Source of the DNA: Dyadobacter pollutisoli
Lineage (GTDB): Bacteria > Bacteroidota > Bacteroidia > Cytophagales > Spirosomataceae
Reading direction: 5' to 3'
DNA: 64,000 bases
Assembly: GCF_026625565.1 (NCBI RefSeq)
Contig: NZ_CP112998.1
Span: 2,854,501-2,918,500 of the forward strand
A program made the translations under genes and the position numbers. The notes under the pieces are model-generated. The model saw only the letters and a program-made list of their open reading frames with translations, made no database searches and was not told the DNA's origin. Below are positions 17,219 to 26,200 of this stretch, one piece after another. Each line of letters starts with the position of its first letter. Positions within the stretch are counted from its first letter, which is position 1.

Positions 17219-18549
17219 AATTCGATTCTTTTAAACTTCATATCAACAGCACGTAAAACAGCGGGACGGGTAATAAATCCGGCTCTGTGAAACTTCATTT
17301 TCGGCGGTTCAATGACGGTCAGTTTGGGCGCTAGAAAATCCAAATAGTTGGACACAGCGTAGTTCATTGCATAATTCTGAAATGTCTTACTTTCGCCAGT
17401 TTTCTCGAATATATCAGGCGGTGCGAGAGCGTTCTTCCAGTTACTGAATTGCAGGAATTCCTCTTTATCAGCAGATTTCGAATTTTCTGTTACCGGTTTA
17501 GCTTCTTCGTTTCCGGCAACTGCCTTCAAAGCAACACGCTTGCTTGCGCTCTTTCCCGAAGCCTTTGCCTTTTTGCCCCGAACGGTAACTTCCTTCGCAG
17601 TATACTCCTTAGCAACAATTATTTTCCCTTTTTTCCCGGCAGCCTTCTGAGCCGTTGCTACTGTGGCGGTTGGCTTTTTTTCGTGCTCAATGCGCTGCTT
17701 GCGTGCCGCCGTGATCATGACCAAAACAGTCACAAATGGGATCAGGAGCAGGTATTTGCCCCGGAGCCAGCGGGAAGTACGGCCTTTGTAGATCATTTTG
17801 ATACGGTCTTTCAGCAGTGAGGAATTGTAAAACTGATTGGAGATAGATCTGATGGCCGCATTCCTTGCATACAGTACCAAAAAAGTGGCGTAGCTGTCCC
17901 GGTTAGCAGCCTGTTCATCAGCCAGATACTCGTGAATTTCCCGGAGCGCAAGCTTGTACATCCACAGTACAGGATTAAACCAGAAGACTATTTTTAGTAT
18001 TTCAATCAAAACAATGTCAACGCTGTGCCACTGCCTGATATGTACTTCTTCATGTTCAAGAATGGTTTGGAAATGATTCTCATAATCATTGCGGCTCACG
18101 ATCAGGTAGGAAAAGAATGAAAATGAACCTGTCGCAACACCCGGGCCATCAGGTAACAGAACGAGGGTAAATTGCTCCAAATCAATGCATTCACTTTTGC
18201 TGATCAGTTGTTTGAGTTTATACAATCCTTCCAGAAATTTAAATGACATTAGCAAAACACCCGCCAGATAGATCAGCGGAATGGCGTTTATCCAGCCGGA
18301 TTCCGGCTCCATTATTTCAGGACTAATGGTCATTTCAGGATTGGAGACTCTCTCCGTCACAACTACCGGCAGCACTTTCACCGGTTCTGAAAATTCAATG
18401 GACGGCAATATCATGGCCAGGCAGAGCGTAGCGACCAGATAAACCCGGTTCCATCGGAAAAAAGTATGCTTCCTGAAAAGCAGCCAGTAACAAGCGTAAA
18501 ACAGGAACCAGTACAGGTTCACTTTGACCCAGTAGGGAAGTTGTTCCAT
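17215..18549 (-). CDS. BlaR1/MecR1-like M56 family membrane metallopeptidase, 444 aa
   Basis: An integral-membrane zinc peptidase of family M56. The N-terminal half has about four membrane helices (near residues 8-28, 32-50, 92-112 and a further one near 265-285). The zinc motif HEEVH (HExxH) is followed by a downstream glutamate helix (EIHEYLADEQAAN). The family senses envelope signals and cleaves the partner repressor BlaI. The C-terminal 150 residues lack a penicillin-binding sensor domain and instead form a Lys/Ala-rich linker and a unique tail, so beta-lactam is not the evident signal. ATG 18549 is chosen over an upstream TTG. It lies 14 bases after blaI and overlaps ompH. Confidence 0.9.
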   Translation of the reverse strand: MEQLPYWVKVNLYWFLFYACYWLLFRKHTFFRWNRVYLVATLCLAMILPSIEFSEPVKVLPVVVTERVSNPEMTISPEIMEPESGWINAIPLIYLAGVLLMSFKFLEGLYKLKQLISKSECIDLEQFTLVLLPDGPGVATGSFSFFSYLIVSRNDYENHFQTILEHEEVHIRQWHSVDIVLIEILKIVFWFNPVLWMYKLALREIHEYLADEQAANRDSYATFLVLYARNAAIRSISNQFYNSSLLKDRIKMIYKGRTSRWLRGKYLLLIPFVTVLVMITAARKQRIEHEKKPTATVATAQKAAGKKGKIIVAKEYTAKEVTVRGKKAKASGKSASKRVALKAVAGNEEAKPVTENSKSADKEEFLQFSNWKNALAPPDIFEKTGESKTFQNYAMNYAVSNYLDFLAPKLTVIEPPKMKFHRAGFITRPAVLRAVDMKFKRIEL

Positions 18550-18563
18550 AAAATCCAATCGTT

Positions 18564-18935
18564 TTATTTGCCCTTATTAGTGGTAATAAATGCCATCAAC
18601 TCGTCCAAATCCTTGTCTTTCAGATAATTATCCTTCACAAAAAAGGAAACCAGGTTACCTACCGAATTGTCAAAGTAATTTTCCATTAGCTGCTGCACCT
18701 CGTGCCTTCTGTACTCCTCCTCACTGATCAGCGGGTAATATTCATGCGTATTCCCGTAGGTATTATGCGCGACAATTTCCTTTTTTTCCAATATCCTGAT
18801 GAATGTAGAAACCGTAGTATAAGCTGGCTTCGGCTCCGACATGCGGATCAGTATATCCTTAATAAAAGCCTTTTCCAGCTGCCACAGAATCCTCATAATC
18901 TCAGCCTCGGCACGGGTAAGCGAACGGATCTCCAT
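18564..18935 (-). CDS. BlaI/MecI/CopY family transcriptional repressor, 123 aa
   Basis: A winged-helix repressor. The start MEIRSLTRAEAEIMRILWQ is typical of the family, followed by the recognition segment PAYTTVSTFIRILEKKEIVAHN and a C-terminal dimerisation region (VQQLMENYFDNSVGNLVSFF). It should be inactivated by cleavage by the M56 peptidase encoded 14 bases downstream. ATG 18935 is chosen because the in-frame TTG at 18965 adds non-conserved residues. A perfect 44-bp palindrome 46 bases upstream is its probable operator, giving autoregulation. Confidence 0.93.
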   Translation of the reverse strand: MEIRSLTRAEAEIMRILWQLEKAFIKDILIRMSEPKPAYTTVSTFIRILEKKEIVAHNTYGNTHEYYPLISEEEYRRHEVQQLMENYFDNSVGNLVSFFVKDNYLKDKDLDELMAFITTNKGK

Positions 18936-18980
18936 AAACGTAATAGTGAGACTGGTAAATAGCAACCCCTTGAAACAAAG

Positions 18981-19024
18981 ATACTACTAACTAATTAGTT
19001 TGCAAACTAATTAGTTAGTAGTAT
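18981..19024. promoter_or_regulatory. 44-bp perfect palindrome, probable BlaI operator
   Basis: Positions 18981-19002 are the exact reverse complement of 19003-19024, with no mismatch and a central TTTGCAAA. The arm includes ACTACTAACTAATTAG. BlaI/MecI/CopY repressors bind TACTA/TAGTA-type dyads, and both end words (TACTA and TAGTA) are present. It lies 46 bases before the blaI ATG on its upstream side and covers the likely promoter. The great length suggests two overlapping dyads bound by more than one dimer. Confidence 0.85.
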
Positions 19025-19225
19025 CAGCTTTTTTGGTAAAAAAATACAAGACTAGCACCATATCAGCAATTTTCACGCTATGTTTTGATCACAAATGATA
19101 CCCACAAAAACGTTGGATTGAAGAAATACACGTTTTCTGCACTGGTACTGTCGCTGCATTTCCGGACAAATACGGATATGTAGCGGCGCGATTTTTGTAA
19201 TGGTGATAAAAAGTGCTGTCAGACT

Positions 19226-20965
19226 ATGACCTCCAAAAAAGAAAAAAGAAAAATTGCCTTGCTAGGTGGCGGACCAGCCGCATTGTTTGTCTATAAACGA
19301 TTGGTTGAATCGGATACCGATTTTGAAATTGACATTTTCGAGAGAAAAACGAAATTGGGCGCCGGTATGCCGTACAGCGAAGAAGGGGCCTGCATTGAAC
19401 ACATTACCAATGTTTCGGACAATGAAATACCTGAGATTGTTAATTCCATTGAGGATTGGATCGAAACAGTGCCGCAAACAACGCTTAGTAAGTTTCAGAT
19501 CGATCGTGAAGCTTTTAACCAATACCACGTGCTGCCACGGCTTTTGTTTGGTCAATATCTGACGGCACAGTTTAAGCTTTTGCAGGAACAGGCCGAAAGG
19601 TCCGGTATAGTCACCAGGGTTCACCCCGGAAGCAATGTAACAGATATCATCGACTGGCCGGAATTAGGTACGGTTCAGGTCGAAGTGGAGGGACAGGGAT
19701 TCAAAGACTTTGACTCAGTCATTATATGTACCGGTCACAACTGGCCTTTGGAGCACGAAGGAGAAACCCCTGGCTACTACGACTCTCCCTACCCGCCAGC
19801 AAAGCTTCAAAAAACATTCAATCACACGATCGCGATGAAAGGCTCGTCGCTCACCGCGATCGACGCGATACGTACTTTGGCAAGAAATAATGGCTCTTTT
19901 CAAAAGAATGAAGAAGGAAAACTGATCTTTATACCGTCGAAAGAAAGTCCAAAATTCAAGATCGTCATGCATTCGAGGAACGGATTGCTACCAGCGATCC
20001 GTTTCCACCTCGACGAACCGCAACTTTCAGGCGACTCGCTGCTGACCGAAGAAGAGATCGCGAAAAACAGAGAAGAAAATAACGGCTTTCTTTCTCTTGA
20101 CTATGTTTTTGAAAAGAACTTTAAAGAAGGTTTCCGCAAAAAAGATCCGAAATTTCACAAAAAGATCAGCAACATGAAGATCGAACGCTTCGTGGAGCTG
20201 GTGATGGATATGCGGGAAGGAAAAGAGCCATTTCAGCTTTTCAGGGAAGAATATGCGGAAGCGGAAAAATCGATCGAGGAGCGGAAATCTATTTATTGGA
20301 AAGAAATGCTCGCTGAACTGAGCTTTACGATGAACTACCCCGCCAAATATCTGTCAGCGGAAGATATGCTCAGGTTGAAAGAGGTACTTATGCCGCTCAT
20401 ATCGGTCGTGATCGCATTCGTTCCGCAAAGTCCCTGTGAAGAATTATTCGCATTGAATGACGCCGGCAGGCTCGACATTGTCCCCGTCGGGCCCGACAGC
20501 ACGGTGGTACCGAAGAAAGAAGGCGGCATTGTTTACAAATACACCGACGAGCAAGGCAAAGCGCATGCGATCAATTACAAAACTTACATTAACTGCGTCG
20601 GACAGCCTCATTTGTCTTACGAAGACCTACCGTTCAAAAGTCTGATCGTCAAGAAGACGGTAAGCCAGGCGGTCATTCGGTTCAAGGATAATGAGGCTGG
20701 CGCAAAGGAATTGAAGGAAGGAAATGATCTGGTTGTATGTAATTCAAATGGGGATTACTTTTTAAAAGTATCCGGCATCACGATCAATGACGATTTCCAG
20801 GTTGTCAATGAATACGGTCTTGAAAATGAACGCATTTACATCATGGCAGTCCCGTACATTGGCGGCTATAATCCCGATTATTCCGGCCTGGATTTCTGCA
20901 AGGAGGCATCTGGCTGCATTGTCGAGAAACTTCAAAAGACGCATTTGAAACAATCCGATCATTAA
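19226..20965 (+). CDS. FAD/NAD(P)-binding domain protein, 579 aa
   Basis: A cytoplasmic flavoprotein of the NAD_binding_9-like (FAD-NAD(P)-binding) family. The N-terminus holds the dinucleotide-binding motif KIALLGGGPAALFVYKRL (about residues 8-25), followed by the acidic end of the second strand (IDIFERK). A middle ATG-like motif VIICTGHNW lies near 167-175, and a second such motif INCVGQPH near 455. A closing GlyAsp-type region IMAVPYIGGYNPDYSGLDFC lies near the C-terminus. Members of this family are uncharacterised oxidases or hydroxylases, some in siderophore or natural-product clusters. It stands alone. The upstream region is shared with the divergent blaI operon. Confidence 0.82.
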   Translation: MTSKKEKRKIALLGGGPAALFVYKRLVESDTDFEIDIFERKTKLGAGMPYSEEGACIEHITNVSDNEIPEIVNSIEDWIETVPQTTLSKFQIDREAFNQYHVLPRLLFGQYLTAQFKLLQEQAERSGIVTRVHPGSNVTDIIDWPELGTVQVEVEGQGFKDFDSVIICTGHNWPLEHEGETPGYYDSPYPPAKLQKTFNHTIAMKGSSLTAIDAIRTLARNNGSFQKNEEGKLIFIPSKESPKFKIVMHSRNGLLPAIRFHLDEPQLSGDSLLTEEEIAKNREENNGFLSLDYVFEKNFKEGFRKKDPKFHKKISNMKIERFVELVMDMREGKEPFQLFREEYAEAEKSIEERKSIYWKEMLAELSFTMNYPAKYLSAEDMLRLKEVLMPLISVVIAFVPQSPCEELFALNDAGRLDIVPVGPDSTVVPKKEGGIVYKYTDEQGKAHAINYKTYINCVGQPHLSYEDLPFKSLIVKKTVSQAVIRFKDNEAGAKELKEGNDLVVCNSNGDYFLKVSGITINDDFQVVNEYGLENERIYIMAVPYIGGYNPDYSGLDFCKEASGCIVEKLQKTHLKQSDH

Positions 20966-21148
20966 TCCGGGATTTCTTTTGCAGGATCTAAAAAAGAATT
21001 GTGGTTTCCTGCAACGTTCATAACGCATTCTTCTTCTTTGAGTTACTTATGGCCATCGAGTTTTTGACTGAATGTAAACGGAGAAAAGAACACTTTCCGC
21101 AGGCATTTCTTTGCATTTGTCTTTACAAATCTCAAACCCCTTACAGCC

Positions 21149-21820
21149 ATGAAAAAAGTCCATTTAATCATCGTTCAAATGCTCGTGCTGACGCTCCTGC
21201 CGGGTATTTCAATCCACCTCTTCGCCCAATCGTATTATTCACCACAGAAATCCGAAAGTGGATACTGGCAGGTGCACACGGATTACAAGACCCAAAACAC
21301 GATGGTCCGTTTTTTTGACGCCGACCATCAGCCGATGTATCAGGAAACGATGTCGCGAAAATACATTAAGCTCAGCAAAAAGAATGTGCGAAAGTTCGAC
21401 GAACTACTCAGTAAACTGATGAGCAAAAACATGCTAAAATCCGATGTAAAGGCATATGACATCATTGCCGACAGCAGAATAGGATTTCACGAGACATATA
21501 AATCAGAACCGGTTGAGTTCGAAACCGTCGCTTCGGACCCGAAAGTCGCGGCTCATAATGTATATGTAACCAGGCAAGGCAGGGTAAAAGTGATCCTGAA
21601 AAACCCGCTGGAAGAGTTTTACCAGGTCACTATCCTCGATAACGAACTACATACTATTTATACCGAACAGATCAATGCATCGTCCTATGGTCGCTGGTTC
21701 GATGTATCACAATTGATGGAAGGAACTTACAGTATACATGTCTACAACGCCCGCAAAAAGCTGAATTACAAGCTCACAATCGACGAGTACCTGGGTTATA
21801 AACTGGAAGATCTGGATTGA
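21149..21820 (+). CDS. Secreted protein of unknown function, 223 aa
   Basis: I do not recognise this family. A Sec leader (about residues 1-27, ending near HLFAQ) precedes a mature domain rich in charged and aromatic residues. The C-terminal 80 residues (VKVILKNPLEEFYQVTILD, MEGTYSIHVYNARKKLNYKL) look like an immunoglobulin-like, T9SS-tail-like or DUF3244-type beta sandwich that ends with 'YSIHVYN' strands. The real start is ATG 21149. It is followed by a REP-like element and an intrinsic terminator, so it is a single-gene transcript. Confidence 0.7.
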   Translation: MKKVHLIIVQMLVLTLLPGISIHLFAQSYYSPQKSESGYWQVHTDYKTQNTMVRFFDADHQPMYQETMSRKYIKLSKKNVRKFDELLSKLMSKNMLKSDVKAYDIIADSRIGFHETYKSEPVEFETVASDPKVAAHNVYVTRQGRVKVILKNPLEEFYQVTILDNELHTIYTEQINASSYGRWFDVSQLMEGTYSIHVYNARKKLNYKLTIDEYLGYKLEDLD

Positions 21821-21848
21821 TTGTTAAGGTCATTTGCCACAGTTGGGC

Positions 21849-21893
21849 GTAGTGTCCCACTACGTCCGAGCGATAGCCGGTCTCCTGACCGGC
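21849..21893. repeat. REP-like element with two palindromes
   Basis: A palindrome GTAGTGTCCCACTAC (21849-21863) is followed 12 bases later by GCCGGTCTCCTGACCGGC (21876-21893). Both form tight hairpins. The two-hairpin layout with a short conserved linker is typical of REP-like dispersed repeats. It lies between a stop codon and that gene's terminator. It differs in sequence from the element at 5107-5266, so it would be a second family. Confidence 0.6.
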
Positions 21894-21935
21894 ACCAGCG
21901 CAACTTTATTTGCCATTGGTAAATTGATTGAACTG

Positions 21936-21980
21936 AACCCGGAGATTTAAGTTTCGCGACTCTGCTCCGGGTTTTTCTTT
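21936..21980 (+). terminator. Intrinsic terminator after the secreted unknown gene
   Basis: A 9-bp stem AACCCGGAG / CTCCGGGTT with a 20-base loop is followed by TTTCTTTT. It lies 115 bases beyond the stop of the upstream gene, after the REP-like element. Confidence 0.75.
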
Positions 21981-21987
21981 TCAAGAA

Positions 21988-22275
21988 TTTGTCTATTTTC
22001 CGACAAAAAACAGACAAATAAAAAGCCGTTTAAGGCTCATAAACGATAGAAGTTTGAATTTTGAAATGTCCAAACTCTACTAGGATCTCTCTCATACGCT
22101 TTTCTGAAATCCCCTGATTATATGTGTAATCCTTCCAGGCTCTTACTGCTTTTCCCTTTTTTAACTCGGGACTAAGTAATGGGTAAAGATTTTTTATCCA
22201 CCAGTCAAAAGCCTCGGGAATAGTATCAAAGGATTTCATATTTCAAATATATTTACTTGTCGGATATTAGACAAA
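21988..22275. repeat. 19-bp inverted repeats framing a 69-aa gene
   Basis: The left arm at 21988-22006 reads TTTGTCTATTTTCCGACAA. The right arm at 22257-22275, in reverse complement, matches it at 17 of 19 positions. Only the small gene at 22030-22239 lies between them. Each arm is also partly self-complementary (TTGTC...GACAA), so each could be an operator dyad. Otherwise they could be ends of a very small mobile cassette. No target duplication is evident. Confidence 0.55.
22030..22239 (-). CDS. Small hypothetical protein, 69 aa
   Basis: I do not recognise this protein. It begins MKSFDTIPEAFDWWIKNLYP and ends SIVYEP; it is acidic-to-neutral and helical in the middle (KRMREILVEFGHF), with no leader or membrane segment. 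The size and helix content would fit a small DNA-binding protein or antitoxin, but that is a guess. The ATG at 22239 has no Shine-Dalgarno. It is framed by two dyad-containing inverted repeats, the right one 18 bases upstream of its start, where an operator would be expected. No second gene is close enough to be a toxin partner. Confidence 0.55.
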   Translation of the reverse strand: MKSFDTIPEAFDWWIKNLYPLLSPELKKGKAVRAWKDYTYNQGISEKRMREILVEFGHFKIQTSIVYEP

Positions 22276-22288
22276 TTTTGATTCATTT

Positions 22289-23033
22289 TTATTTTAGTTG
22301 CCACAACTTCACTTTTAAAACTTCATAATCTATTTCCAGAAAATCCCCGACATCGTTGAGCCAGAAGTTTTGAATAAACGCCTGGTGTTCAACATGGTCC
22401 GAATAACTATCATATTTTCCCTGATCCTCGAATTCCATGGACAAGCCATATTCGAATGGATTTTTGGGGCTGGTTTGTTTCAGACATTGAAAATTCAGGA
22501 CGCCGGGTATATGGGCGAGATTCCTGGCCACCTCCCAAAACCTGGTCTGTTCCGGTGAGTTTTCGGGAAGTTTGAGTTTTGTAAACCCCGGCGAGGCTAT
22601 CCAGCAAGTTCCAGTCCTTTTTCTCGGGCTCACAGTTCAGAAATTCAACACCGGTTTGTTTTGCAAAGTCAAAATACGCCAGCCATTCTTTCAGATTTTT
22701 ACCATTGCCAGCATATAACGACTTCATTTGAAGCCCTTTCGTGCTCAACATGGTCTTCATCTTAGCAATCTCTTCATTCGACAGTGCTGGAATGGAATGG
22801 CCGCCAAAATCATCACCCAGCTTATGAAAGAAAAAGCCTTCCACGTATTTGGCACCGGCACTATCCGCCCTTTTCAGCGACTCGGCGAAGGAGAAATGAT
22901 TAAATGAGTACAGTGCCACACCAGTTTTCCATTTCAGCGGTTTGGCTGAACCGTGCTCTGTGAAACTATAAAGTACACCTGTGACCGAGACAAGCGCGGC
23001 GATCAAGCAAACAGCGATGATCCTTTTATTCAT
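22289..23033 (-). pseudogene. Chimeric pseudogene: sugar phosphate isomerase 5' part joined out of frame to a Dabb-domain protein
   Basis: The first frame starts at ATG 23033 with a signal anchor and reads as a secreted xylose-isomerase-like TIM-barrel protein (WKTGVALYSFNHFSFAESL, then EFLNCEPEKKDWNLLDSLAG) for about 150 residues. At about 22587 the family sequence stops. In the next frame a nearly complete dimeric alpha/beta-barrel (Dabb, stress-responsive) protein follows: LPENSPEQTRFWEVARN, IPGVLNFQCL, then EYGLSMEFEDQGKYDSYSDH and FLEIDYEVLK, ending at the TAA at 22289. A deletion appears to have removed the isomerase 3' half and the Dabb start, fusing the two genes out of frame. The isomerase should normally be about 280-300 aa. 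Both products are therefore lost unless the Dabb part is reinitiated at an internal GTG. Confidence 0.8.
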
Positions 23034-23239
23034 GATGCTCCTATAAAAATGCGTTTAAGAGTTAAAGCAGCTCAATGTACAAAACGCAACTCTTATTTGC
23101 ATCAGCTTTTCGCTTTCAATCTGCAGAGTGATGGCGGGTGTGATCATCAGCGTACAGCATCAATATTTTTTTTGGACTGGTTCCGTAACCAGCAGAGCGA
23201 GGGAATGGAACTCTTTCTGAAATGAATGCCACCCAATCG

Positions 23240-26200
23240 TTATTCGCAAATTTGGTCACCGACAAATAACCGTAGCTGCTCAGGTTGATAAGGATTCGAG
23301 CTTGTCCAGAAATTAATAAACGTAACCTTGGCATTGGGCATATATTTTCCTGGCCCACACACCGGAAATGCTGAAAAGTCGCCCGGCGTGTTAAATTGCA
23401 AAACGACATTTGCCGATTTGGATGCGTGACAAGTCCGGCACGAAGGCCCGACCACGCGGGAATAGAAAAATGCATTATTAATGCCATTGGTAGCCCCGGG
23501 GAGCCAGTTCACAGCGGTACTGTTGTCAGCGAAATTCCCCGCCAATGTGCCGGTGCTGCTATACGCCGCATTCAGAAAATCCTTAATAGCCTGTGTCGAG
23601 TTGGCATCATAAACCCGCTGATTTAGCTTTCTTAGCTCCGTCTCCTGCGAAGGGCGGTCATGGGCTGCCGAATACTCGAATGACTGCGCATCGAATGCCA
23701 GAAACGCGGGTGAATGTGTGGGATTAAGCTTATAGTAGTCTTGCAAACTGGTCACAGCCAAGTAGTCAATCTCCCGACCGCCGTGGCAAACAATACATAA
23801 GCCCGGTACAAATCTCTCGCCACCTCCGTCCAAGTCTACATGCGTGTTGAGCGTCTCCGCGGGACCTGTGAACAAGTAGAACTTGATAATTCCACGGACG
23901 CCGGTGTTCGCATTGATATCATATTCCATGGCAACTGTCGCATTGGGCACAATCGAACGTGTCCCGAAAACATCGTCCTCCGCCTGCACAGCATTGGCAT
24001 AATTGGACACATAGTAGGCAATGTGACCACCAGAACCTTTTTGATGCATAGCCCGGTGAAATCCTAAATCGCCCGCATTGAAATAAGAAGCGTGTGCGTC
24101 ATCACCAGCCCCGAAATTGTTCCTCGCTTTCCATTGGGCGAATGTCTCTCCTTCACTCAATTCAAATACACCGTCGGCGTCGGTATCCTTAATGGCGCCA
24201 GTGGACCTGTAATAAGCTATGGCCTGCGCCTCGGTAAGCGTTTCAACCATACTCAGAAAAGGTGCAGATGTCACGTCCGCAAGAGGCGGATCTTTTTTAT
24301 AGAAATCATTGGTACAAACAGTTCCGGGATCGGCCGGATCAATAGCCGAGGCAGCACCTGAGGATACAGAGGAAGTAAGTAATGTACGGGCCGCCACAAT
24401 GTCCGCACCTCTTTTCACTTCAATCGAAATGTTGGTGTTCAGCGGAAGTCGGGCTATGATCAATGTCGGGTCCGCCGCACTGATGGTTGCATGCTTGATT
24501 TTCGGCGCACCGGCTGTCGGGATCGTAATGGTTACGTCACAATCTCCACCCGGAAAAATCGGGTTGTTCAGATTGTCTTGCAGATAAATGCAAGTTCCTC
24601 CGGTAATGGCGACATCCGTATTGATCGACGAAAACTTGTTGGTAGTGCCTACGTATTTGTCACCGCTTTTATTGACCGTCGTAATCTTCTCCCAGATCCC
24701 ACTCTTCTCGTTATAGTCCCAAAGCCCGATATTGGCCGGAGCAGCACTTTGAATATCTGATGAAATAGGCACATTAATGTCCGCAAGGGCGGTTGGGCTG
24801 ATGTTGTACCTTTTTGTGGGGTTTGCCTTATCTCGTATTTGTACGTCAATGGCCCCGAAACTCACCAATGTTTTGTCCGATCCATTTTCCACAGCCGCAT
24901 AATCTCCCGGCATTAATCCCTGCGAATTGTACAGGTCAATGGTACGAAGCTGAACATTCACTGCTGATAATACCTTATTGCCGTTGCTGTCTGTAATACT
25001 CCCGGCAGGTATTTTGATGGTCGCCGCTGGTCGGGAGCGTCGTTTTTGTTCTTTGTCAAAAGTGACAAATCTGGTGAATTTGTCTTCTTCCTCCGTCAAA
25101 ACAATGTCATTTCCCGGATCAAATTCCTTCACCGTGGCGCTAACCAATTTATATGTTTGTTCAAAAGCCTCTTTTTGGAAAATCGTCGAACTGAGCATGA
25201 ATCCCGGTTTCTCGACATTGAGCACATAGCGGTTGTTTTCCGCCTCATCGACCCGCACACTGAAATGCCCTTTGCTGTCAGTTGCCGCCACCTGTTGCCC
25301 ATTAATCGTGATCACAGCACCGGGGATCTTCCCGCTCCCGTCGATGTTGAGCGCCACACCCGAAAATGCGACTTTTCCGTCGTTGTCATCAATTGAATAA
25401 GAGGTAAATGCGGCCCCTCCAAAATCATCGAGTACTAGTAATGTCAGCAGGTTTTTTGCTTTCACGGCCGTTAATTGCCATGTCGCCTCAGCATTATTTG
25501 AAAACGTTGAGCCCGGATAATCTCCGCCGGGAAGCCACATATAGGTAAGGGTTTGCCCTTCCTTGTCCAATGTATTTGCTACAACTTTCAGTTTGGTCGA
25601 AGGCAAAGTGCGCAGCACTGCCTTACCACTCTCATTGAATGCTACAATGTATTTAATAGCAGGTTTTGTATTTTTAAAAACCAAGTCATACACCTGACCA
25701 TTAGCCTGTACCGTCTGATTGACCACTGCCCGCTGGCAAGTAGCCGTAATGGAAAACCTTGCCTTTGGTGGTACTCCTGTTAAAATAAATTCTCCGGAAG
25801 TATTACACCTTACTGCACTTTTTATTTTATCAAGATCAACAAAAACGGTTGTAAAAAAACTAATCCCAAATACTTCATTTTTAAAAATAGCAGGAAAACC
25901 ATCAGCTAATTTTACGGTACCGAAAATGTAATTATTCTCACGAAAACTAATTCTCAATTGTCCCGGATGATTGGTCGCTTTTTCAACAGTTGTTTTATAA
26001 CTCTGATTGATAAATCCTTGTTTAGAAAGATTAATCGTGTAATCACCAGGTTGAAGATCTTTCGTGCGGTAACCACCATCCAATTCCGTAGTGTCAATTG
26101 CAACTGTACTACCGGAAGTATTTTTAATAGTGACAATTACATCCGGTAAGAATACTTTTTTAACAGATTGGTCTTTTATTCTAACTTCCGTAAAGACATA

